DNA from: Chryseobacterium potabilaquae
GTDB lineage: Bacteria; Bacteroidota; Bacteroidia; Flavobacteriales; Weeksellaceae
Reading direction: 5' to 3'
Assembly: GCF_902728265.1 (NCBI RefSeq)
Contig: NZ_CACVBR010000039.1
Span: 1 to 36,445, forward strand
Length of the DNA stretch: 36,445 nucleotides
Shown here: one piece after another, positions 1 through 6,428 of the stretch
Layout: every line of letters begins with the position of its first letter
How positions within the stretch are numbered: position 1 is the stretch's first letter
Position numbers and translations under genes: made by a program
Notes under the pieces: model-generated
What the model saw: the letters and a program-made list of their open reading frames with translations, nothing else
The model's database searches: none
What the model was told of the DNA's origin: nothing

Positions 1-52
1 CTAATGCTGTAGTAGCGATTACTTTTGCGTTTTTGTTGAATACATTTTTCAT
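1..52 (-). CDS. Exported Ala/Gly-rich peptide, array copy A (partial)
   Basis: Only the first 17 codons lie in the window. They read MKNVFNKNAKVIATTAL, matching the N-terminus of the next two genes except at residue 4 (V here, T and L in the others). The ATG is at 52-50 and is preceded by the same leader as the other copies (80-53). The rest of the gene lies beyond the left edge. Function is unknown; see copy B. Confidence 0.75.
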   Translation of the reverse strand, partial: MKNVFNKNAKVIATTAL

Positions 53-80
53 AATAATAATAGCTATAAGGTGGCAACCC
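53..80 (-). promoter_or_regulatory. Conserved 5' leader, copy A
   Basis: Reading on the minus strand, GGGTTGCCACCTTATAGC is followed by TATTATTATT and then the ATG. The 18-nt core is identical in front of all three array genes. It contains CCACC, not a Shine-Dalgarno-like purine run, so it is not an ordinary ribosome site. It may be part of the 5' UTR. Confidence 0.55.
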
Positions 81-109
81 TTTTTTTGAGATTGTTGTGG
101 TGTTTATAA

Positions 110-134
110 AACCAGTTTTAATAGAGATCTGGTT
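110..134 (-). terminator. Hairpin between array copies B and A
   Basis: A 6-bp stem AACCAG / CTGGTT encloses a 13-nt loop, 23 nt after the stop codon of copy B. On the minus strand it is followed by TTTATAA, a weak U-tract, so it could be a weak terminator or a processing site. The same hairpin, longer, follows copy C. Confidence 0.45.
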
Positions 135-157
135 CATTAAAAATGAAATTGGTTTGA

Positions 158-490
158 TTAATCAAACTGGCTTGCTTTGATCTGCTCAGAATTGATAAGA
201 TCTTTTTCGTTTGCAGAGTCATTCATGGCTTTTCCTCCTCCGAAAAAATAGTTTGTTGCGAAATTAGCTACTTGTACGAAAGCACCAACTGCTGCTGCAC
301 TAGCACCAACTGCTGCTGGCCATTTTGCCTGACTCACATTTTTAATTTGCGCATCTTGTATGGAAGTTTGTGTTTCGTTAGCGTTTGCTTCGATTTTTTC
401 CTGAGATGTAAAGCTCATTGAGATGGTAATAACAGCTGCTAAGGCTGTAGTAGCAATTACTTTTGCGTTTTTGTTGAATGTATTTTTCAT
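158..490 (-). CDS. Exported Ala/Gly-rich 110-aa peptide, array copy B
   Basis: I do not recognise this family. The protein has a basic N-terminus and a hydrophobic stretch (about residues 9-28), then KIEANANE, where a Sec signal peptidase could cut after ANA (about residue 37). The mature part would be about 73 residues: a polar linker, a hydrophobic Ala/Gly-rich segment (about 57-83, starting AKWPAAVGAS), the motif FFGGGK (82-87), and a polar acidic tail ending SQFD. One amphipathic or membrane-inserting helix behind a signal peptide is what one sees in bacteriocin-like or pore-forming peptides, but a structural surface peptide fits equally well. There is no double-glycine leader, no cysteine and no maturation enzyme nearby. 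It is 94-95% identical to copy C. Coding potential is supported by conservation of the reading frame between the copies. Confidence 0.8.
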   Translation of the reverse strand: MKNTFNKNAKVIATTALAAVITISMSFTSQEKIEANANETQTSIQDAQIKNVSQAKWPAAVGASAAAVGAFVQVANFATNYFFGGGKAMNDSANEKDLINSEQIKASQFD

Positions 491-518
491 AATAATAATA
501 GCTATAAGGTGGCAACCC
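491..518 (-). promoter_or_regulatory. Conserved 5' leader, copy B
   Basis: This is the same 18-nt core, GGGTTGCCACCTTATAGC, with the same TATTATTATT spacer before the ATG as copy A. The flanks beyond the core (519-540) vary between copies, which makes the exact core conservation stand out. Confidence 0.55.
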
Positions 519-544
519 TTTTTTTAAGATTGGTTTTGGTATAA

Positions 545-577
545 ATAGAACCAGGTTTAGTAGCGATCTGGTTCTAT
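545..577 (-). terminator. Hairpin between array copies C and B
   Basis: A perfect 10-bp stem ATAGAACCAG / CTGGTTCTAT encloses a 13-nt loop, 19 nt after the stop codon of copy C. Stem position and loop length match the hairpin after copy B although flanking bases differ. It lacks a long U-tract on the minus strand, so partial termination or RNA stabilisation are both possible. Confidence 0.5.
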
Positions 578-596
578 AAAAATGAAATTGGTTTAA

Positions 597-929
597 TTAA
601 TCAAACTGGCTTACTTTGATCTGTTCAGAATTGATAAGATCTTTTTCGTTTGCTGAGTCATTCATTGCTTTTCCTCCTCCGAAAAAGTAGTTTGTTGCGA
701 AGTTAGCTACTTGTACGAGAGTACCTACTGCTGCTGCACTAGCACCAACTGCTGCCGGCCATTTTGCCTGACTCACATTTTTAATTTGCGCATCTTGTAT
801 GGAAGTTTGTGTTTCGTTAGCGCTTGCTTCGATTTTTTCCTGAGATGTAAAGCTCATTGAGATTGTAATAACAGCTGCTAATGCTGTAGTAGCGATTACT
901 TTTGCGTTTTTGTTGAATAGATTTTTCAT
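597..929 (-). CDS. Exported Ala/Gly-rich 110-aa peptide, array copy C
   Basis: This is the same architecture as copy B: signal peptide about 1-37, hydrophobic Ala/Gly segment about 57-83, FFGGGK, and an acidic tail ending SQFD. Differences from copy B are T4L, N36S (or the neighbouring N), the AF to TL pair in the hydrophobic segment (about 70-71), and A106V, all conservative for an exported helix. It is the first gene of the array in the direction of transcription. Its upstream side is a 570-bp AT-rich region in which I find no canonical TAnnTTTG box on this strand, so its promoter is not identified. Function is unknown; a secreted peptide is inferred from the signal sequence. Confidence 0.8.
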   Translation of the reverse strand: MKNLFNKNAKVIATTALAAVITISMSFTSQEKIEASANETQTSIQDAQIKNVSQAKWPAAVGASAAAVGTLVQVANFATNYFFGGGKAMNDSANEKDLINSEQIKVSQFD

Positions 930-957
930 AATAATAGTTGCTATAAGGTGGCAACCC
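930..957 (-). promoter_or_regulatory. Conserved 5' leader, copy C
   Basis: The 18-nt core is identical to the other two copies. The spacer to the ATG differs slightly (AACTATTATT). Upstream of the core the sequence is unrelated to the intergenic repeat, so the core marks the outer edge of the duplicated unit. Confidence 0.55.
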
Positions 958-1530
958 TCGTCTTATTTCGATTAGTATTTGTTGAATTCGTTTTTTTGGA
1001 ATATTTGAGCTTTTGAGTTTTATTTACTTATGTCTGCTTATTTAGATTTTATATCTAATTATTTTTGTTTTTTAAGAGTTATATAGTGATAAAATGTTAA
1101 AATTTAATTTTTTTTTGCTAGTTGTTGTTAAAATTTGAATTTGATAAAAAAATAGTCTAAAGTCTAAAGTTGTATTATGTTTTTCATAACATATAAAAAA
1201 AAAATAAATTATATGTTTTTTTATATCTATTTATATTAATTTTTTCATCATTGACACTCATGTATGTTTCATTATATCAACTAGTTATGTCAATATTAAA
1301 TGATATATTTGGGGTATCTTAAATCAAATCTTCGGGATAAGTACTGGGATAAAATTAGGAAAGCAATTGTAAAAATTACTTCTACAAATTTGCTACATTT
1401 TAAATTTCTGATTGATAATAAGTATGTTATGTTTTTTTTGTAGATGAATTGTAGTGTTTTTACATATAATAAGTTGTGTGTTTCATGAGTTTTTTTCACC
1501 CTATATGGAATAGTTAATTAGAATCTAAAT
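958..1530. other. AT-rich gene-poor region
   Basis: I see no convincing gene here. A 67-codon minus-strand frame (1296-1499) has no recognisable features. The sequence holds long A and T runs, a short tandem repeat of AGTCTAA (1154-1170), and a TATATTTG box on the plus strand (1304-1311) without a good -33 partner. It separates the peptide array from the divergently read TPR regulator and should contain both promoters. Confidence 0.5.
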
Positions 1531-2973
1531 ATGTTTGTAAGTAAGTTTTTTTCATTCAAGAAAGTATTTAACATCTATTTTTCTTCGAAAGTGATGTGTT
1601 TGTTTTGTTTGTTATTTATAATTAAGCATAATGGTCAGACCTACACGCTAAGTGAATTGGAAGGGATTATGAAGAATTATAAAAGTAAAGGAGAATATGA
1701 GGAAGCCATAAAATTTAATTTGGATGTCTTGAAAGAATATAAGAAGGACAATTATTCTCATGGAATTATTACCACGAATATTTATATAGGTAATCTATTA
1801 GCTTCTGTTAATGAATATGGTAAAAGTCTAAGCTATTTAAATGAAGCTAAAAAAGAAATGGCAAAAACGGAAGATCCGATATTATATTCTAAATTATATA
1901 ATGAATATGGACGGGATTATTTTCTATTGAAACTTTATAAACAGAGTAATGAAAAGTTAAATATAGCCATTTCCTATGCAAATAAAATACCAGATAGTAA
2001 TCAAAGGGAGCATCTTTTAACGGATAATTATTTGTGGAAGTGGTCAAACTTTGATCAATTAGATAAAGTTGACTCTTTGTATGTGATGCAAAGTAGGCTT
2101 TTAAAATTAGAACCAAGACCATTGGTCTATATAAAAATAGCCGAGAGGTATATAAAAGAAAAAAAGAACTTAGACTCTGCAGAATATTATCTAAAAAAAT
2201 CTATTGAATTAAATGCCAGTAAGAAATATGCCCTGGATAATGATGCTTTAGTTTTAATGAATTTGGGAAAATTACATATGATAAAAGGAGAGTACGCTGA
2301 GTCCTTAGATTATTATTTTAAATCTCTTTCTATATCCCAAAAGATAAAGAATCAAGAGTATGAAAAAGAAACTTATAGTGAGCTTTCCAAAGTTTATAAT
2401 CTTCTCAATAATAAAGAAAAATCAGAGGAATATTATAAAAAATACTCATTTCTAAATGATAGTACTAATGACCGTGAAAAGAGAGCACTATATACGATTG
2501 TTAATGAATTGGGAGTGAAAGAAAAAGATAATCATGTATATTTATTTTTTGTGACAATGGTTGTGATATTGGCGTTGACAGGATATGTTACCTATGTAAT
2601 ACATAAAAGAAAAAATAAGTTCGGATTTAGCGAAAATTCATTAGATAGTATTGAAGAGATTAAAGATAAAATACATGAATATGAATCTTTCAGTGAGATT
2701 ATAAAAATGGCTGAAGAAGGTAATCCCTTTTTTCTTACTAGTTTTAAGAAATTATATCCGGATTTTCATGAAAAATTAAAATCACATTGTTCAGGTCTTA
2801 CTGAGCATGATATTAAATTCTGTATATATCTTAGGCTTAATTTAAATGCTAAACAGATACTACAGTATGAAAATATAACTTTACGAGCTATTGAGACAAA
2901 AAAGTACAGATTAAAAAAGAAATTAGAGCTTTCTTCAGATGTCAAACTTTCATCTTGGATTTTAGAACTTTAG
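1531..2973 (+). CDS. TPR - transmembrane - HTH regulatory protein
   Basis: 480 aa. The N-terminus has a hydrophobic export or anchor segment (about 20-35), followed by a run of TPR-type helical pairs (about 40-330, with motifs such as YAESLDYYFKSLSI and EEYYKKYSFLND). One transmembrane helix follows (about 336-357, ending in HKRKNK), and a cytoplasmic LuxR-like helix-turn-helix closes the protein (about 423-465, LTEHDIKFCIYLRLNLNAKQ onward). This domain order is common in Bacteroidota, where such proteins are thought to link a periplasmic TPR sensor to a DNA-binding tail. No partner kinase is adjacent. An in-frame ATG at residue 22 is an alternative start. It is read divergently from the peptide array and could regulate it, but that is only positional inference. 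Target and signal are unknown. Confidence 0.8.
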   Translation: MFVSKFFSFKKVFNIYFSSKVMCLFCLLFIIKHNGQTYTLSELEGIMKNYKSKGEYEEAIKFNLDVLKEYKKDNYSHGIITTNIYIGNLLASVNEYGKSLSYLNEAKKEMAKTEDPILYSKLYNEYGRDYFLLKLYKQSNEKLNIAISYANKIPDSNQREHLLTDNYLWKWSNFDQLDKVDSLYVMQSRLLKLEPRPLVYIKIAERYIKEKKNLDSAEYYLKKSIELNASKKYALDNDALVLMNLGKLHMIKGEYAESLDYYFKSLSISQKIKNQEYEKETYSELSKVYNLLNNKEKSEEYYKKYSFLNDSTNDREKRALYTIVNELGVKEKDNHVYLFFVTMVVILALTGYVTYVIHKRKNKFGFSENSLDSIEEIKDKIHEYESFSEIIKMAEEGNPFFLTSFKKLYPDFHEKLKSHCSGLTEHDIKFCIYLRLNLNAKQILQYENITLRAIETKKYRLKKKLELSSDVKLSSWILEL

Positions 2974-3057
2974 TTGGTACTATTTTGCGTGGGTTCTTTA
3001 TTTTAGTCTTTGTCTATTTGGTAAAATTAGTGTTGCGATTACATATACCATTTAAAA

Positions 3058-3088
3058 TTTGAATTCTCCCCATAATACACTAATTTTG
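3058..3088 (+). promoter_or_regulatory. Promoter of uvrD
   Basis: TTTG (3058-3061), 19 nt, TAATTTTG (3081-3088): a full match to the Bacteroidota -33/-7 consensus. Transcription would start near 3093-3095. That lies downstream of a possible GTG start at 3090, so it supports the ATG at 3111. Confidence 0.7.
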
Positions 3089-3110
3089 TGTGCCCAAAAT
3101 TTTTTGCGAT

Positions 3111-5444
3111 ATGGAGGATTATTTGAAAGGACTGAATGAGTCACAATATGAGGCTGTTACTACTTTAGAAGGCCCATTAATGGTGCTTGCAGGAGCAGGT
3201 TCAGGCAAAACCCGTGTACTTACTATGCGTATTGCCCATTTAATAACCAATGGAGTGGATCCCTTCAATATTCTCTCTCTTACCTTTACTAATAAAGCGG
3301 CACGTGAGATGAAAGAACGTATTGCAAAAGTAGTAGGAGATAGTAATGCGAGAAGTTTATGGATGGGAACCTTTCACTCAGTATTTGCAAGAATTCTGAG
3401 GAGCGAGGCTCATTATTTGGGATATCCTTCTAATTTCACTATTTATGATCAGCAAGATGCTCTGAATGTTATTAAAAAAGTATTGAAAGATCTTAATATA
3501 GATGCGGATCTTTATAAACCTAAAAAGGTTCAGGCAAGAATTTCTACGTATAAAAATAATCTGATTACCGTAAAAGCCTATTTTAATAACCCGGAGTTGC
3601 TCGAAGCTGATGAAAAAGCAAATATGAAATTTATAGGGCAAATTTATCAGAAGTATGTAGAAGCATGTTTTCGCAACGGATCAATGGATTTTGATGATTT
3701 ACTCTTAAAAACGAATGAACTATTAACTCGTTTTCCGGAAGTTTTAGCAAAATATCAAGATCGATTTAGATATATTTTAGTAGACGAGTACCAGGATACA
3801 AATCATTCTCAATATCTTATTGTTAAAGCATTGGCTTCAAAATTTGAAAATATATGTGTGGTAGGTGATGATGCCCAATCCATTTACTCTTTCCGGGGAG
3901 CAAATATTTATAATATCTTAAACTTCAAAAAAGACTATTCTGATGCGAAGACCGTTTCCTTAGAGCAAAACTATCGTTCAACACAAACGATTGTGAATGC
4001 TGCAAATGTTGTAATTGCTAAAAACTTACAACAATTTAAAAAAAATGTTTTCAGTGATAATGAACAAGGGGATAAAATAAAGGTATACCGTTCTCTTTCT
4101 GATGCAGATGAAGCCAATTTTGTAGCGGGGAATATTTGGGAACTTCATAATCGGGATCAGAGAAAATATGATGATTTTGCCATTTTATATAGAACAAATT
4201 CTCAAACTCGGGCTTTTGAAGATGCATTAAGACGGAAGAATATCCCATATAAAGTATACGGAGGTTTATCTTTTTATCAAAGAAAAGAAGTGAAAGATCT
4301 ACTCGGATACCTGAGACTCCTCATTAATGAGAATGATTCGGAAGCGCTTATGAGGGTAATTAATTATCCTGTAAGAGGAATAGGTGAAACTACTCAAAAT
4401 AAATTGATTGTTTTTGCAGATTCTCAAAATGTTTCTGTTTCTAGTGTATTGAATAACTTACCCATATATGCTCCCCAATTAGGACTGAATAATGGGGTTC
4501 TTAATAAGCTTAATGACTTTTGGTCTATGATCAAAGCGTTTCAAGTATTATTGAAAACAGAAACAGCTTATAATGTTGCCATGGAAGTGGCTAAGCGAAG
4601 CGGATTGATTAAGTTTCTAAAAGATGATCAAACTCCTGAAGGTATTTCACGAGTAGAAAACGTACAGGAATTAATGAACTCTATGCAAGGGTTTATTGAG
4701 GAACAGATGCAGTTGGAAGATGGTGATCCGGGTTTATCAAACTTTTTGGAAAATATTGCACTTTCATCCGATACACAAGATAAAGCTAATGAGGATAATG
4801 TGGTATCTTTAATGACTATCCATTTATCTAAAGGATTGGAGTTCCCGGTGGTTCATTTGGTAGGATTGGAAGAAAATCTTTTTCCTAGTTTTATGAGTTC
4901 TACGACAAGAGAAGACCTTGAAGAAGAGAGACGTTTATTCTATGTGGCTTTAACAAGGGCTGAAAAACAAGTTTTTTTCTCTTATGCGGTTTCGCGATTC
5001 CAATGGGGAAAAATTACAGATGCTGAACCTTCTAGATTTTTAAGTGAAGTGGATGAGGAATTTATTGAATTTGTTAATCCTGTCATGGAAAAACGCTTTA
5101 TTAATAATTCCGGGGTTAAATCCAATATTTTTGATGAATATTCTTCTGAGCCACGGAGCTTCAAAAAAGTAGAGAAGAAATCTATAGAAAGAAATGATAA
5201 ACAAAAACCTATTGCTGAACCCAAAAAGTTAATTCCTGTGGGTACAGCGAAGATTATCAATCCAAGTGGGGCTTCTTCTCAGGACATTGAGGTAGGAGAT
5301 AAGGTAAGACATGATCGGTTTGGGATAGGAGAAGTGAAATTTTTGGATGGAACTGATCCTCAAAATATCAAAGCGAAGGTTATTTTCCAACATGACGGTG
5401 AAAAGAATCTTATTTTAAAATATGCTAAGCTGATAAAAATATAA
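3111..5444 (+). CDS. uvrD: UvrD/PcrA-type 3'-5' DNA helicase
   Basis: Superfamily 1A helicase of 777 aa, of the type used in nucleotide excision repair, mismatch repair and removal of proteins from DNA. All motifs are visible: Walker A AGAGSGKT near the N-terminus, motif Ia LTFTNKAAREMKERI, Walker B ILVDEYQDT, motif III VVGDDAQSIYSFRGA, motif IV LEQNYRST, motif V MTIHLSKGLEFP and motif VI EERRLFYVALTRAE. The C-terminus carries the RNA-polymerase-binding Tudor-like fold of PcrA/UvrD (VGDKVRHDRFGIGEV). The frame stays open to a GTG at 3090, but the -7 box ends at 3088, and homologs in my experience begin close to MEDYLKGLNESQ, so I place the start at 3111. It appears monocistronic: its own promoter is in front and a strong terminator behind. 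Confidence 0.95.
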   Translation: MEDYLKGLNESQYEAVTTLEGPLMVLAGAGSGKTRVLTMRIAHLITNGVDPFNILSLTFTNKAAREMKERIAKVVGDSNARSLWMGTFHSVFARILRSEAHYLGYPSNFTIYDQQDALNVIKKVLKDLNIDADLYKPKKVQARISTYKNNLITVKAYFNNPELLEADEKANMKFIGQIYQKYVEACFRNGSMDFDDLLLKTNELLTRFPEVLAKYQDRFRYILVDEYQDTNHSQYLIVKALASKFENICVVGDDAQSIYSFRGANIYNILNFKKDYSDAKTVSLEQNYRSTQTIVNAANVVIAKNLQQFKKNVFSDNEQGDKIKVYRSLSDADEANFVAGNIWELHNRDQRKYDDFAILYRTNSQTRAFEDALRRKNIPYKVYGGLSFYQRKEVKDLLGYLRLLINENDSEALMRVINYPVRGIGETTQNKLIVFADSQNVSVSSVLNNLPIYAPQLGLNNGVLNKLNDFWSMIKAFQVLLKTETAYNVAMEVAKRSGLIKFLKDDQTPEGISRVENVQELMNSMQGFIEEQMQLEDGDPGLSNFLENIALSSDTQDKANEDNVVSLMTIHLSKGLEFPVVHLVGLEENLFPSFMSSTTREDLEEERRLFYVALTRAEKQVFFSYAVSRFQWGKITDAEPSRFLSEVDEEFIEFVNPVMEKRFINNSGVKSNIFDEYSSEPRSFKKVEKKSIERNDKQKPIAEPKKLIPVGTAKIINPSGASSQDIEVGDKVRHDRFGIGEVKFLDGTDPQNIKAKVIFQHDGEKNLILKYAKLIKI

Positions 5445-5458
5445 TTAAAATATCAAGA

Positions 5459-5486
5459 CGGGTTCATCATTGAATCCGTTTTTTTA
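5459..5486 (+). terminator. Intrinsic terminator after uvrD
   Basis: Stem CGGGTTC / GAATCCG (7 bp with one G-U pair), 6-nt loop, then TTTTTTTA, beginning 15 nt after the uvrD stop codon. Confidence 0.85.
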
Positions 5487-5563
5487 TTCTTGTAATAAAG
5501 TTTTAAAGGCATGAAGTGAAATAGAAAAAGTAGAAGAGGTAAATTAGGTTTGGGAAAAAATGA

Positions 5564-5571
5564 TACCTTTG
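5564..5571 (+). promoter_or_regulatory. -7 box for the PLD-like gene
   Basis: TACCTTTG matches TAnnTTTG. The nearest TTTG upstream (5549-5552) is only 11 nt away, so the -33 element is imperfect. Predicted 5' UTR is about 45 nt. Confidence 0.4.
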
Positions 5572-5622
5572 TAAAATTTATTTTTACAAATTTTTATAGG
5601 AGAATTAGTTTTATTTCAGATA

Positions 5623-6393
5623 ATGGGGACATTTTATAACAATGCTGTTTGTGATATTTATATAGGGAAGAGTGCAGGAACAAAGCTGATACAGGACATT
5701 AGAAATGCAAAGAAGAATGTAAAAATAGTTTCACCTTATCTTTCTCCGTATTTAATTAAAGAATTAATTTTTCTACATTCAAAAGGAATTGATATTAATC
5801 TAATTACAACTGATGAAATTGAAGATTTTTATGGAACTGAAAAAAATATCAATAAACTTATTGTTCAGCATAGGTATGTGGATGAAGAAGCAAAAGCAAC
5901 ACGAGATAGCTTGATTAATTTTTCAGGAACTTTGCTGTTTTCTATGATAGGATTAATTCTAGTATTAATTTCTTTAATATATTTTCTTAAAGTATGGAGC
6001 TTAGCTTATGGCTTTATTATAGTTGCTTTATTATTTTTGGTAAGAGATTTTATAGTAAGACAAATTAAAACTAAAAAAATTTATCATTATACCTATAAGC
6101 AGTTGTTTCCTTTTAAAGTTTATATTTCACCTAATAGTAATGGAATGTCTTTTAATAGGACCTTTATTCATAGTAAGATCTATGTTGTTGATGATGAGAT
6201 AGCCTATATGGGGTCACTTAATTTTACAGCAAAAGGAGTAAAGGAGAATCATGAAACAAGAATAAGGACCACCGATCCAAATGCAGTAAGTAAAACGGTA
6301 GAGGAAGTGAATCACTTATTCTTTAATTCCAATTTAGTAGAAAGAGATATCCAATTTTGGGGAAGCCAGCTATATGATGAACCCATAAATTAA
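5623..6393 (+). CDS. Membrane-anchored PLD-like protein with one HKD motif
   Basis: 256 aa. The first third looks like the first half of a phospholipase D fold (DIYIGKSAGTKLIQDIRNAK then VKIVSPYLSPYLIKELI). Two transmembrane helices (about 101-121 and 125-141) are inserted in the middle. The second half carries the catalytic HKD motif FIHSKIYVVDD (H183, K185, D190) followed by GSLN (197-200), and a downstream glutamate in ENHETRIR. Only one HKD motif is present, so an active enzyme would probably need a dimer, as in bacterial Nuc-type PLD nucleases. The substrate (phosphodiester in lipid or nucleic acid) cannot be told. The gene stands alone between uvrD and cstA with its own -7 box. The family assignment is firm; the role is not. 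Confidence 0.8.
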   Translation: MGTFYNNAVCDIYIGKSAGTKLIQDIRNAKKNVKIVSPYLSPYLIKELIFLHSKGIDINLITTDEIEDFYGTEKNINKLIVQHRYVDEEAKATRDSLINFSGTLLFSMIGLILVLISLIYFLKVWSLAYGFIIVALLFLVRDFIVRQIKTKKIYHYTYKQLFPFKVYISPNSNGMSFNRTFIHSKIYVVDDEIAYMGSLNFTAKGVKENHETRIRTTDPNAVSKTVEEVNHLFFNSNLVERDIQFWGSQLYDEPIN

Positions 6394-6428
6394 TGAGTAA
6401 CCTCTGCTTAGTTCATCAATTCTTTTCA

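Larger units (their letters stand above)
1..957 (-). repeat. Tandem gene array, unit 438-439 bp, at least three copies
   Basis: Start codons lie at 52, 490 and 929 on the minus strand, giving periods of 438 and 439 bp. The repeated unit holds the whole gene, the leader before it and a hairpin after it, so it is a true tandem duplication and not just a pair of paralogs. The two complete copies encode 110-aa proteins that differ at only 5 positions. The array continues off the left edge of the window, so the copy number is unknown. Recent duplication or gene conversion is the simplest reading. Confidence 0.9.

Noticed and set aside
1..957. Array repeats as a mobile element or CRISPR-like structure
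   Set aside because: The units are full genes of about 440 bp with near-identical coding sequence, no transposase, no terminal inverted repeats and no short repeat-spacer pattern.
1296..1499. 67-codon open frame on the minus strand upstream of the peptide array
   Set aside because: No recognisable domain, no signal or promoter, composition typical of translated AT-rich intergenic DNA.
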